DNA from: Anthracocystis setariae
Taxonomy: Eukaryota > Basidiomycota > Ustilaginomycetes > Ustilaginales > Ustilaginaceae
Length of the DNA: 64,000 nt
Reading direction: 5' to 3'
Assembly (NCBI GenBank): GCA_928724745.1
Contig: CAKMXJ010000004.1
Span: forward strand, 806,001 to 870,000
The notes under the pieces are model-generated. The model did no database searches and was not told the DNA's origin. It worked only from the letters and a program-made list of their open reading frames with translations. The position numbers were made by a program, and so were the translations under genes. This document shows, in pieces, positions 42,801-50,889 of the stretch (position 1 is the first letter of the stretch; every line of letters starts with the position of its first letter).

Positions 42801-44840
42801 GTGGCTGTTAAGAGGATCAAGCTCGAAGGTCGCACCGATGGCGAGGTCAATGAACTGATGGGCGAGGTGGATCTGCTCAAGAGCCTCTCCCATCCCAGCG
42901 TCGTCAAATACGAAGGCTTGGTGCGCGAGCCCGATGTTGTCTCGATCATCCTCGAGTTCGTCGAGAATGGATCGCTCCTGCATACGCTCAAGTCGTTTGG
43001 CAACTTCCCCGAGAAGCTTGTCGCGAGCTATGTCGTCAAGATCCTCGAAGGCCTCATCTACTTGCACGAGCAAAACGTTGTACACTGCGATCTGAAGGCA
43101 GCCAACATCTTGACGACCAAGAACGGCAACGTCAAGCTCTCCGACTTCGGTGTATCGCTGAACTTGAAAGCGGTCAAGAAGATGAAAAATGACGCCATCG
43201 GTACACCCAACTGGATGGCGCCCGAGGTGATCGAGCTCAAGGGTGTCACTACAGCTGCCGACATCTGGTCGCTCGGCTGCGTCATTATCGAGCTGCTTAC
43301 GGGCAAGCCGCCGTATTACGACATGCTAGCCATGTCGGCCATGTTCCGTATCGTCGAGGATGACTGCCCACCCATCCCCGAAAAGGCCTCGGATGCTCTG
43401 CGCGACCTGTTGTTGCAGTGCTTTAACAAGGACCCTACCAAACGGCCCAGCGCCGAGATGCTATTCGACCACGAGTGGCTTCAACCAGTTTGGAGGAGTC
43501 ACAAGGAGCTGCGACCGCAGGACAGCGTCCCGTTCCTGCGAAGGTACAGCACCGAGGTTCGTCGCCTGGATCCTCGCATGTTTGATGAAAAGGAAGATGA
43601 AAAGATTGCTCAGCCTCCTATGGCGAGATCGACCTCGTCGCCACCTCGAACTTTGCAGCGTCCTGAGCTGGAGCTGCTGCGAGCCAATACCTCGCCTGCC
43701 GAGTCCACAGCTGGTACCATCACGGACAAGGTGGATACCGTCTCACCAAGCACATCTCCGGCTGCGCAATCGTCTTCGCTGCCCAGTTCCGACATGGCAT
43801 CCATCCATTCTTCAACGAACATGACGAGTCAGCCGACGTCGCCGGTGGCCGTAAGCCCAATCCTGCTTTCGCCCGTGGGTGAGCCATCACTCGTCGACCT
43901 CGGTCTAGTGAATGACGAGAATGCCAAACCTCACGCGTTTGTCAAGAGCACGTTCAGCAAGGCTATCGTTTGCAAGATTTGCCGCGAGCCGGTCAAGAAA
44001 CACGCGGTGCTTTGCGAGGAATGCGGTCTGGTGTGCCATGCAAGGTGCGCTGTGCACGCTCCTTCGCCGTGTAATTTGCGGGCGCAGCTGTTGCTGTTCC
44101 AGCAACGTGCTTCGCTGGATCAGACAAGCCCGATGTCGTCAGCAGCTCATTTGGCGCCCGTGTCTCCTGTGTTAGGCAGCGGCAACGTTACAGCGACAAC
44201 TCCGACCAACTTCCGCTTTCCCTTCGGAATGAGGCGGCAGTCCAGATCTTCGCCCATCGAACCCCCTGTGCCGCAGCTGGGCTTGATGGGAGCAGCAAGC
44301 CCTGAAAGCGAGAACAGTCAGCCTTCGGCCAGTTCGAACGGGAAGGCGGTCAGAGACGCTAACCTGGTACGCAAGCGTCGCATCTCGTTTATCCCTGGAC
44401 GTCAACGTTCGACTTCGCCTCCGCCCGAGGTGGGGGAAGCTTCTCGAAGTCCATATGGAAGCGGTGCGGTTGGAAATGTACGACGCCATAGTTCGATGAG
44501 TTACAGCAGCATCAGTGGTGCCAGTACCATTTCGAGTGCCGGCCATGGTGTTGCAGGCCATGGAAGTTCTCGGGGGTCTTCGGCTCAGCAGCATCAGTTG
44601 TATTCGCCGGGGGCGTCGTCGCCTGCGCTGGGTAACCAACGCGCGCCTGTAGATCGAGTTCTTCGCCGTCCGAGCTCGGGCGTGGCCGCTGGCGCTGTTA
44701 CCGACATGATGGCTTCGGGCAAGAAGATGCCCATCGTCAGTGCAGCTGCAACAGGCCAAAAAACACCAACCCCACAAACCCCAGTCGAACGCAGGAAGTC
44801 TCGCAGAGTCTCGGCCAAAACCGATTGCACCATCATGTGA
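39846..44840 (+). CDS. SIN/MEN-type Ser/Thr kinase (Cdc7/SepH-like) with CH and C1 domains and CaaX-like C-terminus
   Basis: A single exon of 1664 residues. The N-terminal ~430 residues are low complexity, with many SP/TP sites. Residues ~437-530 form a calponin-homology domain (WRFWQSIADGVLLCLLANRL, NNISRFLRAARDHLGL, LFQSFDL). The kinase domain spans ~957-1216: CIGRGQFGSVYRA, VAVKRIKLEG, VVHCDLKAANILTTKNGNVK, LSDFGVSLNL, GTPNWMAPEVIEL. Lys, Asp and DFG are present and HRD reads HCD. The activation loop and GTPNWMAPE place it with the Cdc7/SepH/Cdc15 kinases that trigger septation and mitotic exit. Residues ~1363-1410 make a complete C1 zinc finger, H-x12-C-x2-C-x10-C-x2-C-x4-H-x2-C-x7-C. The protein ends RRKSRRVSAKTDCTIM, a basic patch plus CaaX-type box. 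ATGs at 39888 and 39942 are alternative starts. Family assignment is firm; exact orthology is inferred. Confidence 0.88.
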   Translation: MVQSSTSYVSTVSTMAAATATVLPSATDFTSMDHRSADLHRMPQAAAAFADPSGRALRSPKSLPSPSSPSLPFRQRAVQPQSPSIPHRRVYNIDDESAASASAYEDSVTPSQSAYNASPTKTPVRLGAPLTQTPTRQLAHKKSTERRRKATRNQHLANLEAASLSTPELHLASDPMLDTQEPSFLRKLGRNPRTQSNGAIKSVASLAQSHGRTSSTSPYPGVKQSMAYASFGAAMSAVDTHNGSSASPKALDQRSRKQSSATIVSTDSSVTASVWSGQNMSTDTLSPPKQNSSRPSSAQSTPSKAKTWFRRSKKEATSARKAASDEKTTSLGEDDSSIFAAEAGSQAPVQTSQTSAPTSGADTELISESDAGMFSSATDASFGMSELASPQAALDSIRKARSFLIRELDHLGEHERGQDTQRISTLMSQTNIEAQDPSVEAWRFWQSIADGVLLCLLANRLRPASVERIDRRDFEWVKANNISRFLRAARDHLGLRSKDLFQSFDLTDRTIEGLLRVVHTLQAAERMAKRTSKVAARANSIKIEPRTTSMTPPSTPRAGDRRMLPAGHGDLERIDNSSELSLNDDTPRRAMTAIQQNRREAERILVGRSKSARFEPSVGDAKHRSIELGNPRPRGSFITFADSVKQTSYNGEEEGRMPYRDRKLSESAISLTGVAEEPEDGTVGSNDVMPATDSFSGPQSTNMDRDLGRRGSSESEKSHKVSSVRPLPLARSTSQKRISQELAFGQLPRAVIGSTENLDDYIGASGASPSRHPPARRHSARLYGGPSLLNPSRESLLALNPQTGGEDEASPPSARVPFPRNTSDSPGARRMARHLSMNAGSSDPFSLSSALSSTSNLASSSSPKVGARPQFRHARYSSDLHLPLLGRPLPVGRRSPEASLDERSYVSTSRSRFDSEMGSIYANTLTADDSASALTRGSRDGIGSKHKLVVSEDGQPTITYQVGNCIGRGQFGSVYRALNLNSGRMVAVKRIKLEGRTDGEVNELMGEVDLLKSLSHPSVVKYEGLVREPDVVSIILEFVENGSLLHTLKSFGNFPEKLVASYVVKILEGLIYLHEQNVVHCDLKAANILTTKNGNVKLSDFGVSLNLKAVKKMKNDAIGTPNWMAPEVIELKGVTTAADIWSLGCVIIELLTGKPPYYDMLAMSAMFRIVEDDCPPIPEKASDALRDLLLQCFNKDPTKRPSAEMLFDHEWLQPVWRSHKELRPQDSVPFLRRYSTEVRRLDPRMFDEKEDEKIAQPPMARSTSSPPRTLQRPELELLRANTSPAESTAGTITDKVDTVSPSTSPAAQSSSLPSSDMASIHSSTNMTSQPTSPVAVSPILLSPVGEPSLVDLGLVNDENAKPHAFVKSTFSKAIVCKICREPVKKHAVLCEECGLVCHARCAVHAPSPCNLRAQLLLFQQRASLDQTSPMSSAAHLAPVSPVLGSGNVTATTPTNFRFPFGMRRQSRSSPIEPPVPQLGLMGAASPESENSQPSASSNGKAVRDANLVRKRRISFIPGRQRSTSPPPEVGEASRSPYGSGAVGNVRRHSSMSYSSISGASTISSAGHGVAGHGSSRGSSAQQHQLYSPGASSPALGNQRAPVDRVLRRPSSGVAAGAVTDMMASGKKMPIVSAAATGQKTPTPQTPVERRKSRRVSAKTDCTIM

Positions 44841-44994
44841 ACTCGCACCCCAAACTCCTCTCCACGCCTCCTATCCTATTTAACGTCAGTCAGTCATGAT
44901 CAAAACGAGCACTAATACACGCACTCGTAGACCTATTCCATCCTCTGTCTCTGTTTTTCCATATACCATGGCGCGATCGTCTCGCCCAACCACA

Positions 44995-45024
44995 CCACCA
45001 CCACCACCACCACCACCACCACCA
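44995..45024. repeat. (CCA)10 microsatellite
   Basis: Ten uninterrupted CCA units just downstream of the kinase gene, 28 bp before the left end of the pogo-like element. Confidence 0.9.
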
Positions 45025-45052
45025 CGACGCGCGTTGCATAGCATAACCTGTA

Positions 45053-47296
45053 ACGTATTTACTGTAGAACCGACGCATCTGTAGTACCGACGCGAAATCA
45101 GAATTTTAAAATTCAGTGTGACTGGTGTTAGTGTCTTACATGATCACGCTGAGCTTTGCTTCTTTGCTCTAAACCTCCATCTGACTTCTACCCCGTTGCA
45201 ACCATCAACATCTGAACCGTCAATCTATGCATATATCCTTGCAAGTTGGCGGTAGTACTTAGCATTTCTAGCCTGGCATGACTCGCAACCCCTCCTCAAG
45301 GCGTTCTACAACCTCTCGAGCATCGTCTGCCTCAAAGCGAGATGCTAAAGAGACTCAACTGCAGCAAGCAGCGACAGAGCTTGCTGACGGACAGCACACT
45401 AGCATCAGAGCCGCAGCAAAGGCTCACAATGTGGCTGAAGCAACCTTGCGCCACCGTCTCAATGGCCGAAACCCAAAGAAAGATGCTCAAGCCAATGTGC
45501 AGGCGCTTACCCCAGCAGCTGAGCACGCTCTAGCTGAGCACATCCGGCGTTGTGCCTGTAACGGGTTCCCTTTGACACCAGCAAGTATACGAGAGTACGC
45601 CAAAACCATCAGTCGCACCATTCCGGGTTGGAACCAGCCGGTTCAAGTTGGTCATGGTTGGCTGCAGGGGTTCCTCTTGCGTCACCCTTCTCTGCAATCA
45701 TGTTGGTCTCGCTGTCTCGAAAACACACGTATGAGAGGCACGGACAAGGATGGCATTTGCGATTGGTTTGCTCGCTTGGCGGAGATCATTAGTGAGTACA
45801 AGATTGCCTCTGGCAACATCTACAACATGGACGAAACTGGATTCATGGTCGGACAGGGTGGTAGTGAGCGAGTTCTTGTACCTGATGGTGACAAGGCAGC
45901 TCGTTTCAGAGCCCAACCGGGTAACCGAGAATGGGCTTCGGTGATCGAGTGCATTGGAAGTGGTGGGCAGGTACTACCACCACTTGTCATTACCAAAGGC
46001 CGGATCCACACCGTTGGGGAACAGCGGAGAATGGAGAACATCCCTGCCTCATGGCACTTCTCAAAGTCTGTTAATGGCTGGACCTCTAACAAACTTGGCA
46101 GGCTCTGGGCCGAGAATGTGTTTGATGCCACCACAAAGCCATCGTCACCATCAGCATGGCGTCTTCTCATCATTGACGGCCATTGCTCTCACACCAACTC
46201 GGAGTTTCTTGACCTTCTATGGTCACGTAGGATCGTTCCTTTCTGTCTTCCGCCTCACTCAACACACGTAATGCAGCCTCTTGACGTCTCTATCTTTGGA
46301 CCTTTGACTGCTGCCTATCGTCGTCTGATCAACAGTGTTGCACAACATGTTGATGGCGGTATCGATAAGGCGCAGTTTGGAACATTCTATGCCCAGGCAC
46401 GAGAGCATGTGTTGACACAGACAGCTGCACGTAAGGCCTTCTGCGACTCAGGTATCACCATTACACCAAGTCCAGACAAGGTTTTAGCTCGCCTTACCGG
46501 AGCTCAGCAAACACAATCATCAAAGCCTACACCACTGCAACAAATCACTGTTCCCCGTAGCAATGCTGCAGTGAATGCCATGCTTGACACACACTGAAGC
46601 GAATCAGATCCAAGACAGGTACGTATGCTCAAGCAAACTCTCTTACAGGCATACGAGGAGCCACAGGCAACAATCTCAGTGTTGGAGGCCGAGAACAAGG
46701 TGTTGCAACAACAGGAGGAGCAGAACAGGAAGACAACAAGGAAGCTAGGTCCCAAAGCAGCTGTTGGTGATCATATGATCCTCTCAAAGGAGAAGATGAT
46801 CACCCGAGAGTATGCTGAGCAAGAGCTGGTGGCAAAGAGACCAGCAATCGAGGCCCACCAGGCAAAGAAACGGCAAGAGGAGAAGAGGCAGGAGGAACTA
46901 CCACCCGAACCTGCAGCAGCAGATGATGGTGAGGTGGAAAACAACAGTGACAACCACGCCTTGGCATCATCAAGGATTACTACGTTGCCACTGACACCAT
47001 GGCTCCTTGACAGTCTTGATGATGGTGAGCCCCTGAGCGCCATCGAAGACAATGACTCATATCCAACTGTGTTTTACGGCGAGGTACCTCATGCTACCTC
47101 ATCGCATGTTCAACTCTAGTCTTGTTCTGTCCCCAATGTAGCATAGCTCCTCACAGTTCTAGCAATGCAAGTTTCAGTCCTGTGCAATCACAAAAAGAGC
47201 TTGCCGCCATCACAGCCAAGCACTACCATCAGACTCCAAAAATATCGATGGAAACGCGTCGGTACTACAGATGCGTCGGTTCTACAGTAAATACGT
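45053..47296 (+). mobile_element. Pogo/Fot-like DNA transposon (2244 bp) with 42-bp perfect TIRs
   Basis: The ends 45053-45094 and 47255-47296 are exact 42-bp inverted repeats starting ACGTATTTACTGTAG. Each is flanked outside by TA (45051-45052, 47297-47298), the target duplication of Tc1/mariner/pogo elements. Inside is a single transposase reading frame (separate entry). Perfect TIRs indicate recent insertion. A duplicated 15-bp GATGCGTCGGT/GTACCGACGC-type motif within each TIR could be a transposase-binding repeat. Confidence 0.92.
45278..47119 (+). pseudogene. Pogo-family DDE_1 transposase, interrupted by one in-frame TGA
   Basis: The first 439 residues run from ATG 45278 to TGA 46595-46597. 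The same frame then continues open for 174 codons to 47119. N-terminal helix-turn-helix (HTSIRAAAKAHNVAEATLRH) and CENP-B/Tc5-type DNA-binding domain (LTPASIREYAKTI, VGHGWLQGFLLRHPSLQ) precede the DDE_1 catalytic core, with its acidic residues in IYNMDETGFMVGQGG, LLIIDGHCSHTN and THVMQPLDVSIFGPL. The part after the TGA has the coiled coil (ISVLEAENKVLQQQEEQNRK) usual at the C-terminus of Fot/pogo transposases. This suggests a single nonsense change (CGA to TGA would suffice) in a ~613-residue protein. Alternatives are that the shorter product is functional or that an intron removes the stop. The catalytic core is intact. Confidence 0.82.
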
Positions 47297-48340
47297 TATG
47301 TCGATCGATTACGCCTTGCTGAAATGTTGATGATGATCAACTGGTTTTTTTTTCTTCCCGCACTGATTGAATTGGATTGGTGTTAACGTAGGTACAGTAG
47401 TAGCTGTTGGATTCGCCTTACAAATCAACTTTTCATCTCGCAATCGGGCACATCACATATCGGCACACAACACTCACTACTGAGTGTTGTACACGCGACG
47501 GCGAATGTCGAGACACCGGTCCCAATGTTCGCCGGGCGGATTTAGACATTTTCCGCGCCCACGCGACACCCGACAGTACTCTCATTGGTCCGCTGACAGG
47601 TCTCAACATTCGATACCAAATGTTGAGACCGCTCGACGAATCATGAACCTCAGTTACGAGCCCACACACTCATCGCCCAATGACAGGACCACATTAGAGG
47701 GGTGGCAAACCGGTCCGCCCCGAACGGAACCTTCTACCTAGCATGGAAAAGGAGAGAAGGACGGGCGGACGAGACACGAACCAATCATGACTGAGGTACA
47801 AGACTCAGTGGCGGAATAAGGGCCCACACGATGAAGAGAAACACTCAATAACGAGTGTTGGGAACATAGACGGAGGACAAGATAGTCGCTATAGGAAACG
47901 CATAGGGAGTATAGCGAAGATGGGGACACCTTCGCTGTACGAGTTAGGATCAAGACATATGTATATAAGACCCGGGACCAGCACCCGAGAAAGTGAATAG
48001 AACCTATCGAATCACTACCTTACTTATCGACTTATAAGATCTGACGACTAGCATCAACATCCGATACTGGATGTTGATCTTCCTCGTTTAAATCCTTTGA
48101 AGCTTCTAACCGCTGCGCCCCGTTCAATATCGATATTGTCCTAAGCATTACTAAATCACAGACATCAAACTCTGTGATAGTTCGAGCACGGACTTAACGA
48201 CTCACGACACTCTCCCAAGATCGCAACTTAGGAAATAGGATATCGGATGTCAAACATCCATTACCGAGTGTTGTAAGTCGTATCTAACATTGGATAAACT
48301 AACGCCGCGATAGCTACTTCGCATCGATTGACTTTTAGAA
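47297..48340. repeat. Hairpin-rich non-coding stretch with five copies of a 22-bp imperfect palindrome
   Basis: No coding frame is credible. Related palindromes occur at 47469-47490 (CAACACTC...GAGTGTTG), 47604-47625 (CAACATTC...AATGTTG), 47840-47860 (AACACTC...GAGTGTT), 48055-48076 (CAACATCC...GGATGTTG) and 48250-48273 (weaker). Flanking extensions lengthen some stems to 10-12 bp. Additional unrelated hairpins lie at 47790-47809, 47889-47933 and 48155-48178. A TATATAA box is at 47959. TGTTG...CAACA ends recall small LTRs, so part of the region may be copia-like LTR debris. Confidence 0.5.
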
Positions 48341-48343
48341 TCT

Positions 48344-48379
48344 AATAGTAGCGACGCATGTGTAAATTTGACACAGAGG

Positions 48380-48412
<33 letters not shown>

Positions 48413-49247
48413 AATCCTACAGCAGATGGCGATATTGTGAAAATGACATGCTGTCTTTGAGATGGTGTAGTTGCTTCAGCACAACATTGACAAAGGCCTG
48501 TTGGATGGCTAGCATACTCTGATTGAGCATAACTCACCATCACACTCCTTGTTACACACCTGAGCAACCCCAATTCTGAGCTGGCACACCTAGAGTATGA
48601 GTGTTGAAATTTTTGAGCGGCTCTGGGTCTGCTGACCAGTACATTGCTGTTGAAAAAATTGTTTTGGCCATAACTTTGCCACTACTCATGCTATATTGAA
48701 CATCTGTAAAGAGGTGTGTGCTAATGACAGAGCTATGAATGAATCAAGCCATGTTCAATATAGTATTAGCCAAGCCATCACACTGCTGCATTGGTCTCAA
48801 GAACATGCAAAATTCAAGGCAGCACAGCTAGTATCAAATTTGCATGTATTTTGGCACCAACATTAGCTACATCAACACATATCAATCTCATGGCTTTGAT
48901 GGCTTGCTGTCTTGACAACTGTTGTGCAATGGTGTACAGCCAAGCAGATCTTATTGAAGAGCATCAGTGGCTGAGTTATGGCCAAAGCAAATTTTTTTAC
49001 GGCCATGTACTGGTGCTGGTACAAAGCGGAGAAAGCAGACACAGCTCAAAGTGTCATATTGCATACTTGAGCATATCATTTGGCCATCTAGCTTGGCTAA
49101 AGGCATGGTCAACAAGGACTCTGGAGGAGCTACACCATCTCAAAGACAGCATGACATTTTCACAATGTCGCCATCTGCTGTAGGATTCAAAAAAAAAAAC
49201 ACATCTGCGTCGGTACTACAGATGCGTCGATACTACTATAATTACGT
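48344..49247. mobile_element. Probable non-autonomous relative of the pogo-like element
   Basis: The right end (49207-49247) reads CGTCGGTACTACAGATGCGTCG then diverges slightly before ATTACGT-TA, closely matching the right TIR of the element at 45053-47296. The left end (48344-48381: TAGTAG, CGACGCATGTGTA) is a degraded counterpart. Inside, 48412-48470 and 49130-49188 form a 59-bp inverted repeat with two mismatches, bordered outside by T30 (48382-48411) and A11. The interior has further imperfect self-complementarity (GGCCATAACTTTGCC against GAGTTATGGCCAAAG). No transposase is encoded. Confidence 0.6.
48382..48411. repeat. T30 homopolymer tract
   Basis: Thirty consecutive T bases, mirrored by an A-run at about 49189-49199 at the other end of the same inverted repeat. 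Confidence 0.9.
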
Positions 49248-49341
49248 TAAACAGTAACTTTGACCTTTTCCTTTGGTATACAGACGGAGAATTGCAAACA
49301 GAGAAAGGGAAGGGAGGGTGGTTTTCCATGGCGATCTAAGT

Positions 49342-50463
49342 CTAGTCGGAGAAGTTACTCGGAGAGTAGCCTCTTTGATGTGAAGACTTGGGTGGGAAAT
49401 CATGCTGGGAAGCAAATGGGTCGTGGACGTAGCCTCTTTGCAGTTGTGTTTGATTTGGATGGAAATCGTGTTGGGAAGCAAAGGGGTTTTGTGGCAAGAT
49501 ACGTTGTTGTGGTGTTCTGGCGGTGGGATCGTGTTGCGAAGCAAAAGGATCTTGCGGGTAAGCTGCTCTTTGCTGCGATCTGACGTCGGGGTCGTTGGGA
49601 GATGCAAACGGATCTTTGTGGTGTTGTTCGTCTGGTCTCTGCCAGACGCTAGGATAGTTCTGGTAGTAAGCGCCGGATTCGTGAGCGCCGGCGGATTCGT
49701 GTTGCGTTTTCTTTTCACCTCCGCCGACCATGCTCGAGTCGGCTGCGACTTGCGGGTTGTTGTAATACTGGGTGCCGCGTCGAGTGCTTGCATAATGCGC
49801 ATGTTCGCCTTCTAGGCGCGTGTCTCTAGGAAGAGGTTTGGCTTCCTGCAGATTGAGTCCTGGCACGAGACGCGCCATGTAGCTACCACCGGCTGGCACT
49901 GGTGCTCCATTTTGGGCAAGATAAGCATGACTCAAGTCGACGGAATCCTCATGCTCATGCCTTTGCGTCTTTTCCTTCTTCCTCCTCCAGAGCGCCACGC
50001 CGGACAACAGCAGGACAAGCAGAATAAATGCTCCCACGACTACGCCGGCGATTGTAGGCACAACCGACTTGGCCTTGTTGTTGGAAGGGGTGTTGTTATC
50101 TTTCTTGGCCAAGCATGTCGAGTTGCCGGTGGGATTGGGCATGACCGTGGCACTTGCGCTGACGACCGAGGTTTGTGTGGAGGCTGGACCTGTTTGCTCT
50201 GTGACTGTAATGACTGCGACATCGTTGACGGCGAGATCGACTGCATCCCAGGTGACGCGGGTGATGCCCTTTTTGACATGTGCGCGGAAAGCGAGACGAT
50301 TTGTGGTCGAGTCGCGGCCTTCGATAGTGTAATTGCCGTTGGCGGCGACACCAATGTTGGCAGGTGCGCATGAGTTGAAGGTGGGCATGGTCAGGGTGGC
50401 TCCCCAAGCGAGCGTCGCGGTGAACGCACAGAGGAGCGCTAAGGGTGAGGTTGCGAGGCGCAT
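49342..50463 (-). CDS. Type I membrane protein with NPF/DPF repeats in the cytosolic tail
   Basis: Single exon, 373 residues. A signal peptide (MRLATSPLALLCAFTATLAW, cleavage near G-A) is followed by a ~110-residue extracellular domain with two Cys and a Thr/Ser-rich stalk. A transmembrane helix follows (VVPTIAGVVVGAFILLVLLL, residues ~135-160), then a basic stop RRKKEK. The ~200-residue tail ends in four tandem imperfect repeats of 21-22 residues, each beginning DPFAS or NPFAS (DPFASPND, DPFASQHD, NPFASQHD, DPFASQHD). DPF and NPF tripeptides are known ligands of AP-2 ear and EH domains, so a role as endocytic cargo or adaptor at the plasma membrane is a reasonable inference. I recognise no family beyond this architecture, which resembles fungal Axl2/Mid2-like sensors in outline only. 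Divergent from SUA5. Confidence 0.72.
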   Translation of the reverse strand: MRLATSPLALLCAFTATLAWGATLTMPTFNSCAPANIGVAANGNYTIEGRDSTTNRLAFRAHVKKGITRVTWDAVDLAVNDVAVITVTEQTGPASTQTSVVSASATVMPNPTGNSTCLAKKDNNTPSNNKAKSVVPTIAGVVVGAFILLVLLLSGVALWRRKKEKTQRHEHEDSVDLSHAYLAQNGAPVPAGGSYMARLVPGLNLQEAKPLPRDTRLEGEHAHYASTRRGTQYYNNPQVAADSSMVGGGEKKTQHESAGAHESGAYYQNYPSVWQRPDEQHHKDPFASPNDPDVRSQQRAAYPQDPFASQHDPTARTPQQRILPQNPFASQHDFHPNQTQLQRGYVHDPFASQHDFPPKSSHQRGYSPSNFSD

Positions 50464-50857
50464 TGTTAATGGTATAGAGCTTGATGAGGGTAGGACGCGG
50501 AGAGAAGGCGAGAGACGAGGGATGCGACGACTTGGGACTCAAGATAGGGAGACGGTTCGGCGAGAGGTGTCGCAATGTGTCCGAGAGGCGTTAACGATTG
50601 AATCGGCAAGGTTGGCGAGAGAGGGGACGCAAGGCCCTATGCGAAGAGATCTGTGATGATGGGATCACTGGAAGCCTGATGGTTTTGATTAACGAAGGTG
50701 GATGTTCGGATATTGTATACGCGTCGATGGTGATTGGGATGATGGTAGCGGTGGCGAAAGGAGTCTACTAGGCCGGTGTGGAGATGATGAGACCACGACG
50801 ACCGCTTGCAAACGTGATCATGGACCCGACTCAAACTACATACACTATAGTACACTG

Positions 50858-50889
50858 CAGTACAGTACAGTACAGTACAGTACAGTACA
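50858..50889. repeat. (CAGTA)6 pentanucleotide repeat
   Basis: Six perfect CAGTA units plus CA; each junction also creates the palindrome GTAC. Confidence 0.9.

Noticed and set aside
47484..47607. Solo LTR defined by TGTTG...CAACA between the first two palindromes
   Set aside because: The flanking bases do not give a 5-bp target duplication and the same ends recur as hairpins, so I kept it only as an alternative explanation.
48250..48573. A minus-strand frame containing a poly-Lys run
   Set aside because: The poly-Lys comes from the T30 tract inside a non-coding mobile element.
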